Translations under genes and position numbers: made by a program | Shown: positions 35,241 through 43,013 of the stretch, piece by piece | How the letters are laid out: each line of letters begins with the position of its first letter | Numbering within the stretch: the stretch's first letter is position 1 | The notes under the pieces: generated by a model | Told to the model about the DNA's origin: nothing | Seen by the model: the letters and a program-made list of their open reading frames with translations, nothing else | Databases searched by the model: none | NCBI GenBank assembly: GCA_023053685.1 | Contig: JALIGW010000002.1 | Span: forward strand, 170,963,430-171,027,429 | Direction of reading: 5' to 3' | DNA from: Diadophis punctatus similis | Taxonomy: Eukaryota; Chordata; Lepidosauria; Squamata; Dipsadidae | DNA length: 64,000 nt

Positions 35241-35405
35241 CCTCATATTTCTCTTGCTCTACCCCATTTATCTTCGCTTCAACTCCCCCAATCCGCCTAC
35301 CCCCTCCCCATCTCTGCCTTTTTTTGTCCTTATTAATAAAATGTTTATTTAAACACTCAGAAATCCAGAGGAAACTCTTTGTCATGTACATATAGAAATT
35401 GAAGA

Positions 35406-35452
35406 AATAAATAAAATAAATAAATAAATAAATAATAAATAAATAAATAAAT
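35406..35452. repeat. (AAAT)n tract
   Basis: About eleven AAAT/AATA units with minor interruptions, possibly the tail of a decayed retroposon. Confidence 0.85.
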
Positions 35453-36110
35453 ATGCTGACAATTAGTATAAAGAATTGCCAGTTGAACCTTTCACTTGTT
35501 TGAAGGTTTTATTGGTAGGCACTGCATGCAAAAATGGTTCTCAAGTAATCTGGATCAAGTATTGAATTTTACTTGCATATTAGTCAGTGTGAGCTTTTTT
35601 GCTATAATCAAAGGCTGAGCTATAAATCTTCATTTATATTTGAAATTTGGATTTCTTCTAATCTTCAGGTAATCCAATTTGTGTGTCATTATTAATGGTG
35701 TGTTTGGAATGGCTTGAAAAGAAAACCCTTTGTTGTTTGACAGCGCTGTCTGTTATATATCATATCAGAATCTACCTATGGTCTGAAAGAGTCACCAATA
35801 TATTTGGTGCTGACGGAAGGCAAGTATTGACAATGGGTACGTTGTAATATGAGGTGTACCTGCATAAAGACTATTTTAAGTTACTTTTAAGTTTAAATGT
35901 TAACAAAGCGATTGTTTCACCTAGTTGTCTCAGAGAAATAAAGGAGAAAGACAAAAGAATTTCTGAACAAGAAAAGAGGTAGATGATGACAGAAAAATAC
36001 ATCATTTGCAGATTTCCCAGGTATAATGGAATCTCACTTTAAATGTGAAGAAGAAAAAGAGTACACACATCAAAAAGGATATATAATAAACCCTGTTTTC
36101 TCCATCCTCT

Positions 36111-36216
36111 GAGGAGCCAGCAGTCAGGATGGGTTGTCTCCGCCCACTAGCAGTTTGAGGACCGAGTCACTTTTTCTTAAAATCCTTGGATCCGCCCTCT
36201 GAGACCCCAGTTATGA
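36111..36216 (+). repeat. Left inverted terminal repeat, DIRS copy 2
   Basis: 106 bp, the exact reverse complement of 41945-42050 by my reading. Copy-specific variants are CACTAGCAGTTTGAGG, GACCGAGTCAC and GAGACCCCAGTTATGA, all present in both repeats. Confidence 0.92.
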
Positions 36217-36931
36217 CTCGTCCTCAGCAGAAGTAGGACGTGGCGAAAACAACACATCCCAACTGCTGGTTCCTACAGAGGATCTTCTCTCCTTCTTTTG
36301 TGTTTGCACGAAGAAAATCAGGTTATATCATTTCAATCTATTTGGATTATTGGACTTTATTAGTGAGTGAGGGAGAGTGGCAAGCCGCCGGTCACCTAGG
36401 CTGCCACGTGGGGCTTTGGGCCTCTGGCCTAACCCCTCCCGACCCCCCCCTCCCCTTCCGAAGGGATCTTCGCTCCGCGGCTGCAGCCAGCTAATTCGGC
36501 CGTTTGAGCGGCCGCTCCGGCTCTGGCTGCAAGGGCTCATCCCGTCGCCGCGCCCTCACTCACTGGGATCGCACGATCGGAGCGAATTTCTTCTTGCCGC
36601 CGCATTTTGGTGCCCGGGGAGCCGGAAAGCGAAAGCGAAACTTAGCGCAGCCACGAGGTTCCCAGCCGAAGCCGGCTGCTAGAGAAGCGATCGCGGAGGG
36701 CTCTCGGCTTTGAATTTGGCGCTTTCCCGTGCGGCGTCCAACTACCGGCCACACGTGCTCCAGGGGGCTTATCCCCAAGGAACGCCTTATCCTCCGGGAT
36801 TGGAGCTGCCGAAGGGATCGGCAGGGGATTCCCTCCAGAGGGGGGGGGGCAGAGCGGCCTGCAAATACTCACAGATCCAAGGGTCTTTATACAGCAAGCC
36901 TTCCTCAAGAGGAGTAGCATAGTTAGGAGTC

Positions 36932-38620
36932 ATGGCCAAAGGGATGCCTCCCACCTCATCAAAACCTGGCGGGAAGCGCAAGCAAAAAACCAATAGGCCC
37001 AACGACGATGAGGCTGCGGCCTCCTCCTCAGGACAGGCCGGCAGGGCGGAGCCTACAAGGGTGGAACAGCGTAGGGATCGCACCCTCCAAAGGATCCACG
37101 ACAAGGCTGCGAAATCCAATCATTCCCAGGCCTCTAAAACCAGGCCTGCAGAGGCTCCTTCCCTGGAGGCTACTACTCTGCCTCAGATTTCTCCTAATCT
37201 GTGGGGGCCTGGGGGATTAGGAATACCATCTGCCCCCCCGCAACACAGTCAAGGGACTGGCCAAAATCCTCAAGATACCAGTCCAGGGGTGGATCCTGTC
37301 CCCCCTCCTCCTACTGTGGCCCAGGATCCAGGGCCCCATCAGGATCAAGGACAGGCTCCAGGCCTTCTTCCATTTGATCCAGCCTTAATACAACAGTGGA
37401 TTGCGGCTGCTGTCCAAACTAGTATTACGGCTAACCTTCAAAATTTAGCTGCTTCCCTGCCACCATTAGGATCAGGTTCCTCTTCCCCTCAACTGCACCC
37501 TCAACCAGGAACCAGCGCTGACTTCCTGGCTGCAGATCAGTTGTCCAATATCTCTGAGGAGGATAATCTCGATGACTACCCTACAACACAGTTGGACACT
37601 ATGGGTGAACTGTCAGAAGATGAGGCAACTACCTCTACTCAGCCCCAGTCTGCGGCCCTCTTTCCACCGGGTCTTTACAAGTCCCTTCTGGCCAAAGCCA
37701 GAGCCGCAGCGGGGCTTTCAGCTCCGGTCACCCCAGCACCGGATCTGACCACCCCTCTGGGCCCAATCTTCTCCTCTGTAACTCCGGAACCGGATTCAGT
37801 ACCGGCTCCCTCGCTATTCTTAGATACAGTAAGGAATCAATGGGCAGCGCCCGCAACGGGGCTGAACCCTTCCACTCTCGAGCGCCAATTCTTCAATGTG
37901 GCCTCTGACTTAGGGGATCTCCTCGAAGTTCCGGCTGTAGACCCTCCAGTCCTGGCTCTTCACGCCCAGACGACACTTCCAAGCGAATCAGAGGAAAACC
38001 TCAAGCCTGAAGATCGGAAATTGGAACAAGCTCTGGTGCGCGCTCACCAGTCGGCGGCCTGGGCCATCAAGGCGGCGTCCACATCTTCCTTCTTTGCCAG
38101 AGTGGCCCTCCTTTGGCTGAAGCAGTTACAAGATCTTATTCCGGATACCAACATACGGGCACATCAAGATCTGAACAAAATCTTTGCTACCTGCCAATTT
38201 CTTGCTGACTCCACGCTGTACACATCTAAGTTCACATCTAAGGCAATGGCGTCCACCCTGGTTGCACGCCGCATGCTCTGGCTCAAACAATGGCCCGTGG
38301 AGACTCGCCACAAATGGCGACTTGCTGCTAAGCCCCTCAAGGGCAAACAGCTCTTCGGCGACTCCCTCGATCCTTTTCTCGTCGAGTCAAAGGACAAACG
38401 GAAGATTCTGCCATCGTTATCTCGCAGAGGCGTCCCGCGACAGACCCCCTACTTCAGGCGGCCCTTTCGCCACACTGACCAGGGCTCCAACTTTCCCCGG
38501 TCCCCAGGTCAGTATTCAGGCAGGTACCGTTCCCATCAGGACAGGGCCGGCAGGGGGAGGCAATTCAGACGTCAGTCCTGCGGTGGTGCCGGAGGGCGCC
38601 CCGCCAAGAGAGGGAAGTAG
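36932..38620 (+). CDS. gag: DIRS gag, copy 2
   Basis: 562 codons from ATG at 36932 (GTCATGGCC, the equivalent position in copies 1 and 3). The N-terminus is basic (KPGGKRKQKTNRPNDDEAAA), then comes a low-complexity Pro/Gln-rich stretch to about residue 145. The conserved core has DPALIQQWIAAAVQTSITAN, SADFLAADQLSNISEEDNLD, ALFPPGLYKSLLAKARAAAG, RNQWAAPATGLNPSTLERQF and RAHQSAAWAIKAASTSSFF. The C-terminus is Arg/Gly-rich (RAGRGRQFRRQ...GGRPAKRGK), suited to nucleic-acid binding. There is no CCHC knuckle, as is usual for DIRS gag. Presumed role: packaging element RNA. Intact. Confidence 0.9.
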   Translation: MAKGMPPTSSKPGGKRKQKTNRPNDDEAAASSSGQAGRAEPTRVEQRRDRTLQRIHDKAAKSNHSQASKTRPAEAPSLEATTLPQISPNLWGPGGLGIPSAPPQHSQGTGQNPQDTSPGVDPVPPPPTVAQDPGPHQDQGQAPGLLPFDPALIQQWIAAAVQTSITANLQNLAASLPPLGSGSSSPQLHPQPGTSADFLAADQLSNISEEDNLDDYPTTQLDTMGELSEDEATTSTQPQSAALFPPGLYKSLLAKARAAAGLSAPVTPAPDLTTPLGPIFSSVTPEPDSVPAPSLFLDTVRNQWAAPATGLNPSTLERQFFNVASDLGDLLEVPAVDPPVLALHAQTTLPSESEENLKPEDRKLEQALVRAHQSAAWAIKAASTSSFFARVALLWLKQLQDLIPDTNIRAHQDLNKIFATCQFLADSTLYTSKFTSKAMASTLVARRMLWLKQWPVETRHKWRLAAKPLKGKQLFGDSLDPFLVESKDKRKILPSLSRRGVPRQTPYFRRPFRHTDQGSNFPRSPGQYSGRYRSHQDRAGRGRQFRRQSCGGAGGRPAKRGK

Positions 38621-40517
38621 CAGGTCTTTCGCCCTTACGGACGCCCCTATAGGGGGTCGTCTCAAGTATTTTGCTGACCAATGGGAATCTACAACAGAAG
38701 ATTCCTGGGTTCTCAACACAATTAGGCATGGTTTGACTCTGGAGTTCCTCTCCCTCCCCGCCGGAGCCTTCGTCAGGTGCCCCACGGCCAGGAACCCGGC
38801 TAAACGGGTGCTCATGGCTGAGGCGGTCCAACACCTGCTGGATATCAGGGCCATTCAGGAGGTGCCCTCTGATCAGCTCTTCCAAGGTTTCTATTCGATC
38901 CTTTTTGTGGTACCCAAGGCTTCGGGGGGATGGCGAGCAATTCTAGATCTCAAACGTTTAAACCACTACATCTCTTACAGGAAATTCCGGATGCATTCAC
39001 TTAAATCCATCTTGGCCTGCATCCGACAGGGGGACTTCATGGCCTCATTAGACTTAACGGAGGCTTATTTACATATTCCTATTGCTCACCAGCACCGTAG
39101 GTATCTCAGATTCTGCTACGCAGACCGTCATTTCCAATACAGGGCCCTTCCCTTTGGGCTTTCTTCTGCACCCAGAGTTTTCACTAAGATCCTGTCAGTC
39201 CTGGCGGGTCACCTTCGGTCCTTCCCCATTAAAGTACAATGTTACCTAGATGACATTTTAGTGCACGCTTCGTCCGAGGACGCAGCGCGAGGTCATCTCA
39301 AGGTAGTCACCGAGGTCCTCACTGACCACGGTTTTTCCATTAATCTGTCCAAGAGCCAACTGTCCCCCTCAACGTCCATAGTACATCTGGGAACTGTGAT
39401 TGATTCCTCTGCAGGAAGGGTATTCCTCTCCCAGGATCGCCAAGTTAGTCTCAGGGACTTAGCAACACAGGTTCAAGGGGCAGCTTCCTCCCCCATCCTC
39501 ACCCTTTCCTCCCTCTTGGGCAAGATGGTTTCCTGCATTTCCATTACCCCTTGGGCAAGATTACACGCCCGGGATCTGCAATGGTTCCTTCTTCCATTTC
39601 AGAAAGCCAAATGCGGATCATCTCCTCGCAAGGTCCGACTGCCCCCGTCTGTTCGACGTTCCCTCAACTGGTGGCGTTCACCCGCCCTAGCCAAGGGGAC
39701 TCTGTTCCTACCTCAGTCACCCATCACGGTTACAACAGACGCAAGTCTTTCAGGATGGGGCGCCCATTGCGAGGGTATCACAGCACAAGGTCTGTGGTCA
39801 GAGGCCCAGGCCAGGTGCTCCATCAACTGGCTCGAGCTGCACGCCGCTTCGCTCGCGCTCCGGCACTTCAAACATCTGCTAGCGGGGTCTCACGTGCTCC
39901 TTTTAACGGACAACATCACGACCAAGGCGCATATAAACCGTCAGGGGGGCACTCGCTCCCGGACCCTGATGGAGGAGGCGAGGAAGATCGGACTGTGGGC
40001 AGAACGTCACCTCCTGTCTCTGCAGTCGGAACACATTTCCGGGGTGGCCAATGTCCAGGCGGACTGGCTGAGCCGCTCAACGGTGGACCAAGCCGAATGG
40101 CGGCTGGACCCATCGATCTTCCAGTCTATTTCCAGGAGGTTCGGTTCTCCGACGATGGATCTCTTTGCGCCCCCGGAGAATGCACAACTACCACGCTATT
40201 ACACCAGGTACCAGACGCGGGGGTCGGAGGGAACCAACGCCCTCCTACACCAGTGGCCGGAAGGTCTCCTCTACGCCTTTCCCCCTCTTCCCATCCTACC
40301 TCTAGTTCTCAGGAAACTGCTGCAGGAGGAAGCGGAACTGATTTTAATTGCTCCGTACTGGCCCCGACAACCCTGGTTTGCCGAGCTCGTGACTCTCTCA
40401 GTGACCGACCATTGGATTCTGCCTCCCATTCCGTCTCTTCTCAGCCAGGGAGAGGTTTTCCACCCGGATCCCAGGTGGTGCCGTCTGACCGCTTGGCGAT
40501 TGAGCGGTGCAGCCTGA
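38184..40517 (+). CDS. DIRS RT / RNase H / methyltransferase-like protein, copy 2
   Basis: The frame is open for 777 codons but has no ATG at its head. Conserved RT sequence begins only near 38640 (APIGGRLKYFADQWE, about residue 152), after the gag stop. RT motifs: AILDLKRLNHY, motif A Asp at about residue 289 (FMASLDLTEAYLHIPI), PFGLSSAPRVF, and YLDD at residues 354-357. RNase H starts at TTDASLSGWG (Asp about 519) and ends ANVQADWLSRSTVD. The methyltransferase-like tail has TMDLFAPPENAQ (about 658) and LILIAPYWPRQPWF (about 722). It lies in the +1 frame relative to gag, so expression may need frameshifting or reinitiation. The last 967 nt overlap the YR frame. All catalytic motifs are intact. 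Confidence 0.9.
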   Translation: MLPANFLLTPRCTHLSSHLRQWRPPWLHAACSGSNNGPWRLATNGDLLLSPSRANSSSATPSILFSSSQRTNGRFCHRYLAEASRDRPPTSGGPFATLTRAPTFPGPQVSIQAGTVPIRTGPAGGGNSDVSPAVVPEGAPPREGSSRSFALTDAPIGGRLKYFADQWESTTEDSWVLNTIRHGLTLEFLSLPAGAFVRCPTARNPAKRVLMAEAVQHLLDIRAIQEVPSDQLFQGFYSILFVVPKASGGWRAILDLKRLNHYISYRKFRMHSLKSILACIRQGDFMASLDLTEAYLHIPIAHQHRRYLRFCYADRHFQYRALPFGLSSAPRVFTKILSVLAGHLRSFPIKVQCYLDDILVHASSEDAARGHLKVVTEVLTDHGFSINLSKSQLSPSTSIVHLGTVIDSSAGRVFLSQDRQVSLRDLATQVQGAASSPILTLSSLLGKMVSCISITPWARLHARDLQWFLLPFQKAKCGSSPRKVRLPPSVRRSLNWWRSPALAKGTLFLPQSPITVTTDASLSGWGAHCEGITAQGLWSEAQARCSINWLELHAASLALRHFKHLLAGSHVLLLTDNITTKAHINRQGGTRSRTLMEEARKIGLWAERHLLSLQSEHISGVANVQADWLSRSTVDQAEWRLDPSIFQSISRRFGSPTMDLFAPPENAQLPRYYTRYQTRGSEGTNALLHQWPEGLLYAFPPLPILPLVLRKLLQEEAELILIAPYWPRQPWFAELVTLSVTDHWILPPIPSLLSQGEVFHPDPRWCRLTAWRLSGAA

Positions 40518-41551
40518 GGACTCAGCTCTACGACCCGGACGTCATCTTTTACATCCAGGCGTCTCGCCGTCCTTCGACGGAGCGTGTCTACTCGGCGACC
40601 TGGCAGGCTTTCTGCTCCTGGTGCCTCTTGCAACATCTTTCCCCGCTCAATGTTCCTCTACCAATGGTCCTCCGGTTCCTCAAGCGGGGGCTGGATAGGG
40701 GCCTTTCACCCAACACCCTCCGCCGCCAACTCGCGGCTCTGTCTTCGGTCCTGTCGTGCGGTCATTGGGACTCCCTGTCTCATATTCCAACAGTACGGCG
40801 GTTCTTAAAAGGGGTCTCCAACTGTCATCCCCCAGCGATTCACCGGTACCCGACCTGGGACCTCCCCAGGGTTCTGCAGTCCTTAACTGAGGCTCCGTAC
40901 GAACCACTACGAGACGCTTCCCTTCATCATTTATCCCTCAAGGTTGCGTTCCTTCTCGCCATCACCTCGGCCCGTCGGATTTCTGAACTCGGGGCTCTCT
41001 CTGTCCGCGATGACCTCTGCATCTTCCACAGCGACAGAGTCGTTCTCCGTTTGGATCCTTCCTTCATTCCGAAGGTTAACTCCTCCTTCCATCGAGCTCA
41101 AGAACTCATTTTACCATCCTTCTGCTCTTCTCCATCACATCCCTCCGAAAGATCCTGGCACACTTTGGACGTCCGCAGGGCCCTGCGTGTCTACATCAGT
41201 CGAACACGACAGTTCCGTAGGACGGAGGCACTGCTCGTTACTTTCTTGCCCCGGTCCATGGGACTCAAGGCGTCGTCTACGACCATCGGACGCTGGATAC
41301 GGGGGGCCATCGCTAAGGCCTACGACATGGCGTCGCTCCCGAGACCCGCGGGAATCACGGCTCATTCTACGCGCAGTGCCGCCACTTCCGCCACCTGGGC
41401 GACTCAATGCCCGCTGGAAGACCTCTGCCGGGCGGCGACCTGGACGTCTCCTACTCCGTTCATCCGTCACTACCGGATAGACAAGTACGCATCGGCTGGT
41501 GCGGCCTTCGGGCGTAGAGTGTTACAAAGAGTTCTCACCCACAACGCATGA
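39551..41551 (+). CDS. DIRS tyrosine recombinase, copy 2
   Basis: The frame is open for 666 codons. The first ~325 overlap RNase H and the methyltransferase-like region and are Gly/Ser/Pro/Arg-rich. The upstream limit is not an ATG, so the real start is unknown. Recombinase domain from TQLYDPDVIFYIQASRRPST. Box I ITSARRISEL has catalytic Arg at residue 476, HSTRS gives His 605 and Arg 608, and RHYRID gives the nucleophile Tyr 641. It sits in the same frame as gag (RT is in the +1 frame between them). The product would integrate or resolve circular element DNA. Intact. Confidence 0.9.
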   Translation: MGKITRPGSAMVPSSISESQMRIISSQGPTAPVCSTFPQLVAFTRPSQGDSVPTSVTHHGYNRRKSFRMGRPLRGYHSTRSVVRGPGQVLHQLARAARRFARAPALQTSASGVSRAPFNGQHHDQGAYKPSGGHSLPDPDGGGEEDRTVGRTSPPVSAVGTHFRGGQCPGGLAEPLNGGPSRMAAGPIDLPVYFQEVRFSDDGSLCAPGECTTTTLLHQVPDAGVGGNQRPPTPVAGRSPLRLSPSSHPTSSSQETAAGGSGTDFNCSVLAPTTLVCRARDSLSDRPLDSASHSVSSQPGRGFPPGSQVVPSDRLAIERCSLRTQLYDPDVIFYIQASRRPSTERVYSATWQAFCSWCLLQHLSPLNVPLPMVLRFLKRGLDRGLSPNTLRRQLAALSSVLSCGHWDSLSHIPTVRRFLKGVSNCHPPAIHRYPTWDLPRVLQSLTEAPYEPLRDASLHHLSLKVAFLLAITSARRISELGALSVRDDLCIFHSDRVVLRLDPSFIPKVNSSFHRAQELILPSFCSSPSHPSERSWHTLDVRRALRVYISRTRQFRRTEALLVTFLPRSMGLKASSTTIGRWIRGAIAKAYDMASLPRPAGITAHSTRSAATSATWATQCPLEDLCRAATWTSPTPFIRHYRIDKYASAGAAFGRRVLQRVLTHNA

Positions 41552-41590
41552 TTTCTTGTCCCTCCCTTGGGTACTACTGCTTTGGTATGT

Positions 41591-41680
41591 CCCATCCTGA
41601 CTGCTGGCTCCTCAGAGGATGGAGAATGAGCGTTGTCTTACCTGATACGCTCTTTCTCATCAGGAGGAGCCAGCAGTCAG
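41591..41680 (+). repeat. Internal complementary region (ICR), DIRS copy 2
   Basis: The reverse complement of the right-end/left-end junction. It carries GTTGTCTTAC, which complements this copy's own right-end GTAAGACAAC, where copies 1 and 3 have GTTGACTTAC/GTAAGTCAAC. The left-end half has CTCAGAGGATGG, matching this copy's CCATCCTCTGAG. Confidence 0.92.
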
Positions 41681-41944
41681 CTCCCTCCCTATTGTCTGCG
41701 TTGTTTGCTAATACTCACCGTAGTTGGGTTCCCGTTGAACCAGTTCGACCGTTGGTCCTTCAAGGCCTCTCGACTTCTTCCAGTTCTCCAAGTTGGATTC
41801 CGTTTACAAAAAAAAAAAAAAAAAAAACCGTCGGAAGTTTCTACTCAACGTTTTGGGTCATTTACGAACCAGTCTACACCAGTTGGGATGTCCAGGACGT
41901 CGGTTCTGCAGTTTTCGCCACATCGAGTCCTCCCTTCGGATTCG

Positions 41945-42087
41945 TCATAACTGGGGTCTCAGAGGGCGGATCCAAGGATTTTAAGAAAAAGTGACTCGGT
42001 CCTCAAACTGCTAGTGGGCGGAGACAACCCATCCTGACTGCTGGCTCCTCCTGATGAGAAAGAGCGTATCAGGTAAGACAACGCTCA
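41945..42087 (+). repeat. Right inverted terminal repeat and extension, DIRS copy 2
   Basis: 41945-42050 is the exact complement of the left ITR. The extension 42051-42087 ends GTATCAGGTAAGACAACGCTCA and is followed immediately by copy 3 (TTCTCCATCC). A run of about 19 A lies upstream at 41809-41827. Confidence 0.9.
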
Positions 42088-42100
42088 TTCTCCATCCTAT

Positions 42101-42207
42101 GAGGAGCCAGCAGTCAGGATGGGTTGTCTCCGCCTACCAGCAGTTGAGGACGAGTCACTTTTTTTCTTTAAAACCCCTGGATCCGCCCTCTGAGACCCAG
42201 TTTTTGA
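42101..42207 (+). repeat. Left inverted terminal repeat, DIRS copy 3
   Basis: The reverse complement of 48030-48135 except for five versus four T in CCCAGTTTTTGA. Its private variant CAGCAGTTGAGGACG appears in both repeats, and it begins after CCATCCTAT, not CCATCCTCT. Confidence 0.92.
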
Positions 42208-43013
42208 CTCGTCCTCAGCAAAGCAGGACGTGGCGAAGACAGCTCATCCAACTGCTGGTTCCTCCAACCTCCTCAAAATAATTCTGCAAACAAAAAGACA
42301 ATCAGGTTGTATTGGGATTCTTCATTTTGCCATTAATTCAGCAATCTGTGAGCAAGGGGACCATGGCAAGCCGCTGCAACTCTGCCTAGGCTGCCACATG
42401 GGGTTTTGGCCTCCAGGCCTAGCCCCCCCCCTCCGCCCCCCCTCTCTCCGATCCCCTCAGGGATCGATCGCTCCGCGGCCACAGCCAGTCCTTTCATCGC
42501 CGTTTGGCTTCGGTCCGGCTCTGGCTGTGAAGGGCTCTCCCGTTGCTGCCCCCTCGCTCGCAGCCACGAGGATCGGAGCGATCCGCCGGGGAAACCGAAA
42601 CCGTTTGCCGCACGCCTTTAGCGCCGGAGGGGGAATCGAAAGCGCTTAGCGGCTTAGCCTGGGCGGTATCCTTTCGAGCCGATTGCCGCCGCGTGGAGAA
42701 GCCGGCTGCAGGAGCCTCGCCAGCCGGCTCCCGCCGTTTAAACTTGGCGCCAGCGAGCGGCCTTTCCTGATACGATCGGCAGCGCCCCCTGGAGGCCTCT
42801 CGCACCTCTCTCTCTCCTCGCTTTGGCCGCAAGGGAAACCGAAAGGAGCATCGTCACGAGGCCTCTCTCTCTCTCTCTCGCCCGGGGAAACAAGGCGGCG
42901 CAAACAGGGGGAAATCAAAGCAGCGCTTCGGGGCTTGCATAACAAAGGGAGGGGAGAGGTGCCCCTGTAATCAGGACGGATTAAGGCATTAGTGGGCATC
43001 CAGAAGCAGCACC

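Larger units (their letters stand above)
32456..36094 (+). other. Intron segment downstream of the JADE2-like exon
   Basis: AT-rich intronic DNA. It includes a G homopolymer (about 32923-32937), an old repeat at about 33716-34070, a MITE fragment at about 35074 and an (AAAT)n tract at about 35406-35452. No second exon recognised before DIRS copy 2. Confidence 0.6.
36098..42087 (+). mobile_element. DIRS-type retrotransposon, copy 2 (all frames open)
   Basis: A full-length element of about 6.0 kb with the same layout as copy 1 but a clearly different subfamily. Leader, gag N-terminus, ITR and right-end extension all differ from copies 1 and 3. A GTT lies just outside the left end (36095-36097). 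The right end abuts the left end of copy 3 with no spacer. gag, RT/RNase H and YR are each free of internal stops, and the two ITRs are identical over 106 bp. Both facts suggest recent insertion. Confidence 0.93.
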
